Shown here one piece after another: positions 1-7,244 of a stretch of 64,000 nucleotides of DNA; within the stretch, counting starts at the first letter, position 1; each line of letters starts with the position of its first letter. Position numbers and translations under genes: made by a program. The notes under the pieces are model-generated. The model was not told where the DNA came from. It saw nothing but the letters and a program-made list of their open reading frames with translations, and ran no database searches. Source of the DNA: Porticoccaceae bacterium (GTDB taxonomy: Bacteria > Pseudomonadota > Gammaproteobacteria > Pseudomonadales > Porticoccaceae); NCBI GenBank assembly GCA_024644595.1, contig JAHEHL010000002.1, positions 413,774 through 477,773 on the forward strand. The letters run 5' to 3'.

Positions 1-469
1 CGAGACCGCCGGCCTGCTGAAAATACGTGAACTGGGTAATTTCCATTCCGTTGAGCCACACCTCCCAGCCGATCCCCCATGCCCCGAGCGTGGGAGACTC
101 CCAGTTATCTTCAACGAAACGCACATCATGCACCTGAGTGTCGATGCCGAGTGAGCGCAGGGATCCGAGATAAAGCTCTTGAAAGTCACTTGGTGAGGGC
201 TTCATCACTACCTGAAATTGATAATAGTGCTGTAGTCGGTTGGGGTTTTCACCATAGCGGCCATCAGTAGGGCGACGACAGCCTTGGACATAGGCGCTGT
301 TCCAGTTCTCGGGACCGATTGCACGAAGAAATGTCGCGGGATGAAAGGTGCCGGCACCGACTTCCATATCCAGTGGCTGGAGTACTACACAACCCTGGTC
401 AGCCCAGTATTGTTGCAGTCTGATAATTAGCGCCTGAAATGTATCAGGGGGTGTGCCGACATTGCTCAA
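1..469 (-). CDS. glyQ: Glycyl-tRNA synthetase alpha subunit, 5' part only (runs off the window)
   Basis: The N-terminal 156 residues of the alpha subunit of the bacterial two-subunit glycyl-tRNA synthetase, which charges tRNA-Gly in the cytoplasm. The translated minus strand carries the highly conserved stretches [48 protein letters not shown] and [18 protein letters not shown], all diagnostic of GlyQ. The only sensible start is TTG at 469-467, giving (M)[14 protein letters not shown], in line with the usual short N-terminus of the family. The gene continues beyond position 1; glyS would be expected next, outside the window. It is divergent from galU, with about 290 bases between them. Confidence 0.95.
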   Translation of the reverse strand, partial: MSNVGTPPDTFQALIIRLQQYWADQGCVVLQPLDMEVGAGTFHPATFLRAIGPENWNSAYVQGCRRPTDGRYGENPNRLQHYYQFQVVMKPSPSDFQELYLGSLRSLGIDTQVHDVRFVEDNWESPTLGAWGIGWEVWLNGMEITQFTYFQQAGGL

Positions 470-761
470 GTTAGATACCTGCGGATGATTGGAACAGCTT
501 AAAATGTGTTTATGAGAAGATTGCGCAATTATAAGGCGCAGGTTTAATAATGAAAGAGTGGATGCGTGGTAAAGCGGCAATTAAACTCCACGGATTACGG
601 CCAATTATGGATATAATACGGTTTGTATTCGGTGCAATTTTCAGATTCAGGAACGATCGACAGAACTGGGTACGCTGATTTTTCAAGCGTCGAAGCAGGC
701 GTTGTGAAAATGAGAATTAAAAAGCGAAGTAACAAACGACTCAAGCTAGGGAGCTGAATGG
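470..761. other. Divergent intergenic region glyQ / galU
   Basis: 292 bases without a gene. It must hold the promoters of glyQ (minus) and galU (plus). A perfect -10-like TATAAT lies at 612-617 on the plus strand, without a good -35 at 17 bases, and AT-rich sequence surrounds it. A Shine-Dalgarno-like TAGGGAG (747-753) precedes the galU ATG. Nothing else is recognised. Confidence 0.35.
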
Positions 762-1658
762 ATGGCATATGTTCGGAGTGGCGACAAAGTTCGCAAAGCA
801 GTATTTCCAGTTGCAGGGATGGGTACCCGGTTTTTACCCGCCACCAAGGCGAATCCCAAAGAGATGCTGCCTGTCGTCGATAAACCCCTGATCCAGTATG
901 CCGTTGAAGAGGCTGTAGACGCCGGCATCACCGAAATGATTTTTATCACTGGCCGCAACAAGCGCAGCATTGCTGACCATTTTGATAAAGCCTATGAGCT
1001 TGAGCATCAGCTGGAACAGCGCAACAAGACTGAGCTTCTGAAGATTGCACAAAATATTGTCCCGAAAGGCGTCAGCTGCACCTATATTCGCCAAAACGAA
1101 GCTCTGGGCCTGGGTCATGCGGTATCAACAGCATCCCACCTTATCGGCGATGAGCCTTTTGCAGTGCTGCTTGCCGACGATCTGATCCATGGCGAAAAAG
1201 GTGCGGTTAGGCAAATGGTAGAGCTTTATGAGTTTTATAAAAGCTCGGTGATTGCCGTGCAAAAAGTGCCGGGCCCCGATATTTCAGCTTATGGTGTAAT
1301 CAGTGGTAAAGCGCAGGCTGAGCGAGTCTACTTGATGGACAAAATTGTTGAAAAGCCCGCGCTGAAAGATGCGCCCTCAGACCTTGGGGTAACCGGGCGC
1401 TATATTTTTACACCGCAGATATTCAAGCATCTGGCGATGCTCAAGCCCGGCGCAGGTGGTGAGTTTCAACTCACCGATGCGATCCAGACTCTGCTTAACG
1501 AAGAGCAAGTTCTGGCTTATGAATACATTGGCACGCGCTATGATTGCGGCAGCAAAATGGGCCTGCTGAAAGCCAATATTGAGCTTGGCTTGTTACACCC
1601 TGAAATTGGTGATGATCTGCGGACGTATTTGCGCGATGAACTCGCCGCAAAACTGTAA
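762..1658 (+). CDS. galU: UTP-glucose-1-phosphate uridylyltransferase
   Basis: GalU makes UDP-glucose from UTP and glucose-1-phosphate, feeding cell-envelope polysaccharide synthesis in the cytoplasm. The 298-aa product has the nucleotide-binding signature KAVFPVAGMGTRFLPATKA at residues 12-30 with KEMLPVVDKPLIQYAVEEA directly after, a LADDLI metal-site region near residue 144, and the VVEKP-like IVEKPAL and VTGRYIFTP motifs. Length matches the family (about 280-300). ATG at 762 is chosen because TAGGGAG lies 8 bases upstream; the ATG at 758 is in another frame. It stands as a single gene, 66 bases before the lipid A acyltransferase. Confidence 0.95.
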   Translation: MAYVRSGDKVRKAVFPVAGMGTRFLPATKANPKEMLPVVDKPLIQYAVEEAVDAGITEMIFITGRNKRSIADHFDKAYELEHQLEQRNKTELLKIAQNIVPKGVSCTYIRQNEALGLGHAVSTASHLIGDEPFAVLLADDLIHGEKGAVRQMVELYEFYKSSVIAVQKVPGPDISAYGVISGKAQAERVYLMDKIVEKPALKDAPSDLGVTGRYIFTPQIFKHLAMLKPGAGGEFQLTDAIQTLLNEEQVLAYEYIGTRYDCGSKMGLLKANIELGLLHPEIGDDLRTYLRDELAAKL

Positions 1659-1724
1659 GCAATCCATTGCCGTCCAAGGCAGCACGTATTCCCCGAGCGA
1701 CCCGAAAGAGGTTAGGCAAGAGCA

Positions 1725-2606
1725 TTGAGAAACGTAATTCTGGTATGGGTGCTGCGCAGTTTCGCCTGGTTGCCGCTATCCGTGAGTCGGGCACTGGGTC
1801 GAGCGCTGGGGCGCGCAATCTTTGCGTTAAAGCTGACTCCAGTGCGGGTTGCGAGAGTCAATCTGCAACGATGTTACCCCCACCTCGCGACAACTGAAAT
1901 TGAACAACTTTGCCGGGCGCGAATGTTACAGCTTGGGCAGGCATTTTTCGAAACCCCCCGGGTCTGGAGTAGCTCGACGTCGTGGCTAGAGGGGAAAATA
2001 CTCTCCGTAGAGGGGCATGAGCTGTTGCAGGCAGCTGTGGATGATAATCGTGGCCTGTTGTTGATCGTTCCGCACCAGGGTAACTGGGAAGTGGTTGGCC
2101 TATGGCTTTCGGCCCAGACTCAGATGACGTCGCTATATGAACCGCCAAAAATTGCGCAACTCGAGAGTTGGATAAAATCTTCGCGCGAGCAGTCCGGTGC
2201 CAAGTTAGTTCCTACCGACGTGCGTGGTGTTGCTGCCTTGATTAAAGCATTGAAACGAGGGGAGACAACGGCCATTTTACCCGATCAGCAGCCCGGTCCT
2301 CAGGGCGGGGTAATGGTTCCGTTTATGGGGGTGCCGGCGCGTACCATGACATTGGTGACGAATCTGATAGACCGCTCCGGTTGTACCGCGTTGTTGGCCA
2401 CAGCCCTGCGTGAGCCAGGAGGCTGGAGGTTACACTTTTTACCGGCCAGTGATGCACTCTACAGCGACGATCAGGTCACCGCGGTGACTGCTCTCAACGA
2501 TGATGTCGCGCGCATTGTTGCTCTTGACCCACAGCAGTATCAGTGGGAGTACAAACGTTTTCGCGTCCAACCCGACGGCCGCGACATCTATGCCAAAAAT
2601 GCATAA
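1725..2606 (+). CDS. Lipid A biosynthesis acyltransferase, LpxL/LpxM (HtrB/MsbB) family
   Basis: Predicted inner-membrane acyltransferase that adds a secondary acyl chain to lipid A or its precursor. The 293-aa product has a hydrophobic N-terminus (residues 3-35) and the family's catalytic H(X)4E motif in PHQGNWEVVGLW (about residues 116-127), followed by the LPDQQPG and VPFMGVPA blocks typical of this family. The start is TTG at 1725, the first in-frame start downstream of galU; AAGAGG lies 15 bases upstream, so a start a few codons further in cannot be excluded. Its 3' end overlaps ubiC by 17 bases, suggesting co-transcription. I cannot tell LpxL from LpxM or LpxP specificity by eye. Confidence 0.88.
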   Translation: MRNVILVWVLRSFAWLPLSVSRALGRALGRAIFALKLTPVRVARVNLQRCYPHLATTEIEQLCRARMLQLGQAFFETPRVWSSSTSWLEGKILSVEGHELLQAAVDDNRGLLLIVPHQGNWEVVGLWLSAQTQMTSLYEPPKIAQLESWIKSSREQSGAKLVPTDVRGVAALIKALKRGETTAILPDQQPGPQGGVMVPFMGVPARTMTLVTNLIDRSGCTALLATALREPGGWRLHFLPASDALYSDDQVTAVTALNDDVARIVALDPQQYQWEYKRFRVQPDGRDIYAKNA

Positions 2607-3192
2607 CAGCATCCACTTTACCCCGCGAGCCCACTTTTCCGACCGCACGCAATGGCGTGATCTTGGCATGGTGGCGCCTAATATCGTGCCGTCGTTCTGG
2701 CGAGACTGGTTGTTTGACACCGGATCGCTCACCCGCCGCTTGCTTGATGCCAGTCGCGGTCAGTTGCAGGTCGAAGTGTTAAGTCAAAAACTGCAGCTGC
2801 CCAGTCTTTCTGAGCGTCAAGCCCTCTCTCTGCCGGCTAATCGACTAGCGTTGGTCCGCGAGGTATTATTAATTGGCTGCGGTGAGCCCTGGGTCTTTGC
2901 CCGTAGTATTCTTCCTCTGACCACCGTCACCGGCCGCTTGCGCAGGTTGCGCCATCTCGATAATCGGCCGCTCGGCGCGCTGCTGTTTAATGATCCCACA
3001 ATGACCAGAGAGCCGTTGCAGTGGGCATGCATTGAACCTGGTGACGAGCCGCTCGCGGTACCGCTCGCGCCACTTCAGGTCCAGGCTTGGGGCCGTCGCT
3101 CAGTGTTTAAACTGTCGGCGAAACCGTTACTGGTGTGTGAAATATATTTACCGAGTTTTAAGCCCTATGGCCAACCCCAGCACTCAACTTAG
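2590..3192 (+). CDS. ubiC: Chorismate lyase (chorismate--pyruvate lyase)
   Basis: UbiC removes pyruvate from chorismate to give 4-hydroxybenzoate, the first committed precursor of ubiquinone. The 200-aa product has the family pattern: WLFDTGSLTRRL near residue 39, LVREVLLIGCGEPWVFARSILP in the middle with the conserved Arg and the ARS motif, and LGALLFNDPTMTREPLQ, WGRRSVFKL and LLVCEIYLP at the C-terminus. ATG 2590 (or ATG 2599) lies in a different frame inside the end of the upstream acyltransferase gene; an upstream in-frame ATG at 2500 would overlap that gene far too deeply. The 3' end overlaps ubiA by 26 bases, and the pair forms the usual ubiCA operon. Confidence 0.92.
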   Translation: MPKMHNSIHFTPRAHFSDRTQWRDLGMVAPNIVPSFWRDWLFDTGSLTRRLLDASRGQLQVEVLSQKLQLPSLSERQALSLPANRLALVREVLLIGCGEPWVFARSILPLTTVTGRLRRLRHLDNRPLGALLFNDPTMTREPLQWACIEPGDEPLAVPLAPLQVQAWGRRSVFKLSAKPLLVCEIYLPSFKPYGQPQHST

Positions 3193-4045
3193 CACAGCGC
3201 ATCCTTGGCTTCGGCTGATGCGTCTCGATCGACCCATCGGCACTTATTTGCTGCTCTGGCCTACGCTGTGGGCACTTTGGTTTGCCGGCGCCGGCCACCC
3301 CAGCGCCGCCAACCTAGCGATTTTTACGCTTGGAGTAGTAGCGATGCGGGCGGCAGGTTGTGTGATTAATGATTATGCTGACCGCCATGTCGACGGCGAT
3401 GTTGAGCGCACTCGGCATCGACCAATCCCTTCGGGAGAGGTGACTGCCACCACCGCACTGAAATTGTTTTTTGTACTTTTGTTGGTCGCATTGATTCTGG
3501 TGTTGTTGACTAACCGGCTCACCATTATTCTGGCCTTTGGCGGCGCTGGCGTTGCGGCCCTCTATCCGTTCCTCAAGCGCATCACCCACTGGCCGCAGCT
3601 CGGTCTAGGTGTCGCCTGGGCCTGGTCAACACCGATGGCCTTTGCGGCGCAAAGCAACAATTTACCCAGTGAACTTTGGGTACTCTTTGCAGCGATTGTC
3701 TGCTGGACAATCGCTTTTGATACGTACTATGCGATGGTTGATCGCAATGACGACCTACAGATTGGGATCAAATCAACCGCGATTTTATTTGGCCGTTATG
3801 ACTTGCTGATTATTGCGCTATTGCAGTCGGCCGTGCTGTTGCTGTTGGGCTGGGCTGGGTTGTTATTTGGCCGTGGACTGCTCTATTTTGCCGGCCTGGG
3901 TGTCGCGGCAAGCTATTTCATTAAGCAACACCGTATCAGTCGCGGCCGCAACCGCGACGCCTGTTTCAGCGCTTTTCTCAACAACAACCGCGTCGGCATG
4001 ATGATCTTCGTTGGGCTCGCCGCGGACTATTTGGTCAATCCCTGA
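3167..4045 (+). CDS. ubiA: 4-hydroxybenzoate polyprenyltransferase
   Basis: UbiA is an inner-membrane enzyme that transfers the polyprenyl chain onto 4-hydroxybenzoate, the step after UbiC. The 292-aa product has about nine hydrophobic segments and both aspartate-rich motifs: NDYADRHVDGDVERTRHRP (about residues 67-85) and the second, DTYYAMVDRNDDLQIGIKS (about 186-204), which bind prenyl diphosphate through Mg2+. ATG 3167 matches the family start, with the (W)LRLMRLDRPIGTYLLLWP block at residues 14-32; in-frame ATGs upstream lie deep inside ubiC. It is convergent with the DUF938 methyltransferase gene, the two stop codons abutting. Confidence 0.96.
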   Translation: MANPSTQLSTAHPWLRLMRLDRPIGTYLLLWPTLWALWFAGAGHPSAANLAIFTLGVVAMRAAGCVINDYADRHVDGDVERTRHRPIPSGEVTATTALKLFFVLLLVALILVLLTNRLTIILAFGGAGVAALYPFLKRITHWPQLGLGVAWAWSTPMAFAAQSNNLPSELWVLFAAIVCWTIAFDTYYAMVDRNDDLQIGIKSTAILFGRYDLLIIALLQSAVLLLLGWAGLLFGRGLLYFAGLGVAASYFIKQHRISRGRNRDACFSAFLNNNRVGMMIFVGLAADYLVNP

Positions 4046-4651
4046 TCAGGCCTTTTGCCAAATCAACAGTCGATTGTTGGCGGGCATATCGTGATCGTCG
4101 AGCAGCACAAGCTGTCCCGAAATAGCCAATTGATTAATCTCGTGAAATTCGCGAATGCCGCGATGGGCAACGTGCTCGCGCAGATGTAGATCAAAAAGCC
4201 GATTGCTCTCTGAGGTGAATTCGCCCTGATATTTCATTGGCCCATAGAGCGCAAACAGGCCTCCGGGCAGCAGTTGGGCGCTGATATTGGCGAACATCGA
4301 TTGAACGTCTGACCAAGACATAATGTGTGCGGTGTTGGCCGTGTAAATCGCATCAAAATTTTGCTCCGGCCAGGGCCCTGCACCTACATCGAGTTCGATG
4401 GGCGGCCGCAGGTTGTCCGCGGGGAACTTGCTAATCCACTGCATAATGCCCTGGTGATTGTCCCTTAGGTCGCTGGTCTGCCAAATCAGGTGTGGCAGCT
4501 GCGGGGCAAACCAAACTGCGTGCTGGCCAGTCCCCGAGCCAATTTCCAGCAGATGAGTGCTGTTCTCTAAAAGCGGCGCCAGAAGACTAAAAATAGGCGC
4601 CTTATTGTTTTCACAGGCCTGAGAGAAGGGCGGTTCTTGCAGCGTGGCTAT
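4046..4651 (-). CDS. DUF938 family class I SAM-dependent methyltransferase, apparently with a non-canonical start
   Basis: A 201-residue protein, in the usual size range of this uncharacterised methyltransferase-fold family. Reading the minus strand gives the conserved N-terminus PFSQACENNKAPI, SAM motif I LLEIGSGTGQHAVWFA, the WQTSDLRDNHQGI block, and then LDVGAGPWP, DAIYTANTAHIMSW and LLPGGLFALYGPMK. The first ATG in frame (4444) lies past motif I and cannot be the true start. Between the in-frame stop upstream and that ATG there is no ATG, GTG or TTG. An AGGAG sequence sits 7 bases before ATA at 4651-4649, which is the start used here; CTG at 4642 fits the homologous N-terminus too, but lies far from the ribosome site. 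Substrate unknown. Confidence 0.72.
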   Translation of the reverse strand: MATLQEPPFSQACENNKAPIFSLLAPLLENSTHLLEIGSGTGQHAVWFAPQLPHLIWQTSDLRDNHQGIMQWISKFPADNLRPPIELDVGAGPWPEQNFDAIYTANTAHIMSWSDVQSMFANISAQLLPGGLFALYGPMKYQGEFTSESNRLFDLHLREHVAHRGIREFHEINQLAISGQLVLLDDHDMPANNRLLIWQKA

Positions 4652-4734
4652 TGGGATTCTCCTGATTTTAGTCTGTGGTGAGGTGTACTTTAACCGGGCA
4701 GGCTTTCATTACCCAGGAGCTAATCATGAAAGAG

Positions 4735-5490
4735 CTAATCGCGAACAAAGACAAATTGATCCTGCTCGCTGAGCGCAGCATTAAATCGATAACCATCGCT
4801 GTCGAAGGCTTTGATTGTTTCAACCTCGGTGATGCGATTTTTAATGATATAGCGACTCATTAACCCACGCGCTTTTTTCGCATAAAAACTGATAATTTTG
4901 TACTTGTCGCCTTTCTTGTCCATAAACACGGGCGTCACAATACGTGCAGAGATATCGGCTTTGCGCACGGACTTAAAGTATTCATTTGATGCGAGATTGA
5001 CTAGCACCGGCGAGGCCATTTTATTTAATTCCCGAGTGATAAGTTCACCCCAAAACTGATAGAGATCTTTGCCGCGGGCATTACTAAATCGGGTACCCAT
5101 TTCAAGGCGATAGGCTTGCATCAAATCCAGCGGCCGCAGAACGCCATATAGTCCCGAGAGGATTCGCAGGTGGTCTTGAGCCCAGCTTAAGTCCTCTGCA
5201 TCCAGATTGTCTGCGTCGAGACCCTGATAGACATCACCCTTAAATGCCAGCACCGCCGGTCGCGCATTGTCGCGACTAAAAGGCGTCTGCCATTCCTGAA
5301 AGCGCGCGTAGTTAAGTGCGCCGAGACTGTCACTTAATCCCATCAAGCTAGATACATCCTGTGGTGCCAGGCTTTTTAACCCCCGCGAGAGCTCTTCGGC
5401 GTGCTCCAGCAGAGCAGGTTGTGACAGCGAAGGCGTGTCAAAGGCGCTTGTGTAGTCGAGCTTTTTCGCCGGGGAAATAACAATTAACAT
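4735..5490 (-). CDS. yaaA: Peroxide stress protein YaaA (DUF328 family)
   Basis: YaaA proteins protect cells from oxidative damage by limiting free intracellular iron; the biochemical activity is unsettled. The 251-aa product begins with the hallmark MLIVISPAKKLDY, followed by LMGLSDSLGALNYARFQEW, AVLAFKGDVYQGLDA, LRILSGLYGVLRPLDLMQAYRLEMGT, LVNLASNEYFKSV and the C-terminal KKARGLMSRYIIKNRI. Length and blocks match the family throughout, and ATG 5490 gives the canonical N-terminus. It is a single gene facing away from the unknown gene at 5864. Confidence 0.95.
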   Translation of the reverse strand: MLIVISPAKKLDYTSAFDTPSLSQPALLEHAEELSRGLKSLAPQDVSSLMGLSDSLGALNYARFQEWQTPFSRDNARPAVLAFKGDVYQGLDADNLDAEDLSWAQDHLRILSGLYGVLRPLDLMQAYRLEMGTRFSNARGKDLYQFWGELITRELNKMASPVLVNLASNEYFKSVRKADISARIVTPVFMDKKGDKYKIISFYAKKARGLMSRYIIKNRITEVETIKAFDSDGYRFNAALSEQDQFVFVRD

Positions 5491-5863
5491 GAAAACCTGC
5501 CATCGTCTGGTAGAAGTTATTAGTATTTAGAGTCGTCATTATATCAACTTGCATCCGTTGCGTGCGACCTGACTTGTTAGCTAGAGATGGACTTATCCAA
5601 TGCAGGGTAAATGGAGAAGGCGACATAAAAAGAGCTTTATTACACGACCCGTAGCAGTCACCGAGGCGAATATTGGCTAGTACAAACTGATTGTGCCCTT
5701 CAGTCCGAACAAAAAGTGACGATTAATACTGGATTGATATACATTATGATATCAGTGCGCATTGCGCGTCTCTGATAGACTGGCGCTAACTTACAAGGGG
5801 CTTTTAGCGAAAGGCTTTTAACTAAGGGCTTGTAGCTAGAGACTTTTAGCGGGGACTCAAAGC
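5491..5863. other. 373-base intergenic region
   Basis: No gene is seen. It should carry the yaaA promoter (minus) and that of the small membrane protein gene (plus). Its right end (5796-5853) is an imperfect tandem repeat, listed separately. The middle holds short self-complementary stretches around 5735-5775 (GATAT/ATATC-type and GCGC-type) but no recognisable RNA gene. Confidence 0.3.
5796..5853. repeat. Four imperfect 15-base tandem repeats upstream of a small membrane protein gene
   Basis: Four consecutive copies of roughly AGGGCTTTTAGCGAA can be read: 5796-5810, 5811-5824, 5825-5839 and 5840-5853, sharing the core GGCTT(T/G)TA(A/G)C. They end 10 bases before the ATG at 5864, so they lie in the untranslated leader or promoter. 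No function is known to me. Confidence 0.6.
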
Positions 5864-6109
5864 ATGCAGAAGGACAAAAAAAAGCCGCCGTGCGCGGTGT
5901 GCAGATTGGTGCGGATCTACCTGCTGGTGGCAGTGCCAATTATTTTGATTATGTGGATCAGACCTGAAGTCAGTCGCCTGAAAGGCTTTGCTTTAACGGA
6001 TATGTTCGCCACGATGATTGGCGCGATGCTGGTCGTTACAATTTTGTGGAAGGCCTACCATGAATTCTGGAAACCCAAGCTCGATGCTGCCCGAAAAAAC
6101 AAAGATTGA
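5864..6109 (+). CDS. Small membrane protein of unknown function
   Basis: An 81-aa product I do not recognise. It starts with a lysine-rich, CxxC-containing N-terminus (MQKDKKKPPCAVCRLVRIY), followed by two hydrophobic segments, about residues 19-34 (LLVAVPIILIMWI) and 43-61 (LTDMFATMIGAMLVVTILW), and a charged C-terminus. This suggests a two-pass inner-membrane protein with cytoplasmic ends. The gene overlaps the next one (6060) by 50 bases, so they are probably translated as a pair. Confidence 0.55.
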   Translation: MQKDKKKPPCAVCRLVRIYLLVAVPIILIMWIRPEVSRLKGFALTDMFATMIGAMLVVTILWKAYHEFWKPKLDAARKNKD

Positions 6110-6281
6110 CTGCTGGGGCTGCCGCCACTTTCAGATAACGCATCAGCCAAAGATGCCCTATAGCTGTCAGGCAATGGGGTTTAAATCCAAGGTGCTTCCC
6201 TGTATTGCTGTGGCTCAGGTCGATGGTAATCCATGCCTCAGCTTTACGGCCAAGCCCTCAGCCAACAAACCACATAAATAA
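6060..6281 (+). CDS. Small cysteine-rich protein (family often mis-annotated as uracil-DNA glycosylase)
   Basis: A 73-aa soluble protein. The core IDCWGCRHFQITHQPKMPY, then SCQAMGFKSKVLPCIAV and NPCLSFTAKP, matches my recollection of a small family with a C-x2-C-x-H start and a GFKSK motif; many members carry a doubtful uracil-DNA glycosylase label, which a protein this short cannot justify. Four to five cysteines and a histidine suggest a metal-binding knuckle. Start choice: ATG 6060 has GGAAGG six bases upstream; ATG 6084 (65 aa) is the alternative. It overlaps the membrane protein gene before it. Confidence 0.6.
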   Translation: MNSGNPSSMLPEKTKIDCWGCRHFQITHQPKMPYSCQAMGFKSKVLPCIAVAQVDGNPCLSFTAKPSANKPHK

Positions 6282-6316
6282 TCATTCGCAGCTTAGCGGG
6301 TCGGCGGGTCGCTGAG

Positions 6317-6868
6317 TTAAGAATCGTCTCTTACCAGCAGAAAAGGCTGAGCAATTTTGCGCGCCTGACGACAAGACATACGTCCGCTGTAAGTATTCAC
6401 GGCACAGCGAAAGACATCCTGATGTAGCCCTTTACTCGAAGTCCAGTGGTTGTCGACAGAAACCTCAGGAAACACGTTGAGGTTGATCGCTGGATTGACA
6501 CAGGCTGATTCGGTTACCGAGATCATCTCGTCGTCTGTAGGCAAACGCCAAACCACGCCCGATTTTTGAGAAAACTCTTCAGCGTATTCGATGGCTTGGT
6601 CCCATGTCAGAAAAAGAATGTCGCCTTTACAGCGGAAATTGGAGTAGCGTTGCCCGGCCGAGCATCGGTACCAAATGGTGCCTGTCACAGTGTCGCGTGC
6701 AAGACCCGCGTTGGTTACTTCAAAGCGTCCCTTATCACCTCGCGGAATAGCATCAGCGCAATTTTCTTCGGTTTGATAATCATTGCAACTACTTAATAGA
6801 AGCAACACCGACAATCCCGTTACGGTGGTAAAAAGAGCACGGCCGAAAAGTCTGGTCGATCTGAACAT
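6317..6868 (-). CDS. Predicted DUF1566 (Lcl C-terminal domain) lipoprotein
   Basis: A 183-aa predicted lipoprotein. The N-terminus is a signal peptide (MFRSTRLFGRALFTTVTGLSVLL) with lipobox LSSC, placing the lipidated Cys near residue 28. The rest resembles the DUF1566 domain, with its tryptophans and the motifs GTIWYRC, LTWDQAIEYAEEF, WRLPTDDEM, INLNVFPEV, HWTSSK and LLVRD; such proteins are often surface lectin-like or of unknown role. ATG 6868 is chosen over 6976 because it begins the signal peptide. It is convergent with the small cysteine-rich gene and is not evidently part of the flagellar cluster. Confidence 0.75.
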   Translation of the reverse strand: MFRSTRLFGRALFTTVTGLSVLLLLSSCNDYQTEENCADAIPRGDKGRFEVTNAGLARDTVTGTIWYRCSAGQRYSNFRCKGDILFLTWDQAIEYAEEFSQKSGVVWRLPTDDEMISVTESACVNPAINLNVFPEVSVDNHWTSSKGLHQDVFRCAVNTYSGRMSCRQARKIAQPFLLVRDDS

Positions 6869-7033
6869 CACAATATACCCCCCCGATGGATTTGTTTTTA
6901 CACTGCAATACCAGCATAACGCACCACGTTGCAAATCCGCAATCGGACTCCCGCAGTCAAACAGTGTAATCGGCACAACTTAAAATAGCTGAACCTGGTT
7001 GGCACCCCGGTGCGCCTGGATAATGAACAAGGC

Positions 7034-7060
7034 TCAATAATTTTCGGCAGCTGCCGATAT
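7034..7060 (+). promoter_or_regulatory. Candidate sigma-28 (FliA) promoter for pomA
   Basis: TCAATAAT (7034-7041), 11 bases, GCCGATAT (7053-7060). The -10 box matches the FliA consensus GCCGATAA in 7 of 8 positions at the right spacing; the -35 is weaker. It lies about 185 bases before the pomA ATG, and stator genes are classic class-IV targets. The 6869-7244 interval has no gene; besides this site it holds the dyad repeats at 7130-7164. Confidence 0.6.
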
Positions 7061-7129
7061 TAAGATGTAGTCAGTAATTATTAGTACTGCCTTTGACGCT
7101 TTAAGCGGTATTATTTGATTTGCACTAAA

Positions 7130-7164
7130 TGTTTAGGGTTAAACATCTTTTAGGGCTAAACATC
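7130..7164. repeat. Two tandem dyad-symmetric repeats in the pomA leader
   Basis: TTTAGGGTTAAACATC (7132-7147) is repeated as TTTAGGGCTAAACATC (7149-7164), 15 of 16 bases identical, offset 17 bases. The first unit is itself an inverted repeat: TGTTTA, gggt, TAAACA. They lie between the sigma-28-type promoter and the pomA ATG, so they could be an operator or an RNA structure. Confidence 0.65.
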
Positions 7165-7244
7165 TAGCACCGAAAAAATGATTGCTGTTGCCAGGTTAGC
7201 CCACCGGGCAGCTATAAATTTTGACACTGTTGTAAGGAATATTC

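Noticed and set aside
2500-2589. Longer in-frame start for ubiC at 2500
   Set aside because: It would overlap the acyltransferase gene by over 100 bases and adds residues unlike the family; ATG 2590 gives the normal N-terminus.
4675-4863. 62-aa plus-strand frame overlapping yaaA
   Set aside because: Most of it lies antisense inside yaaA, and its product has no recognisable character.
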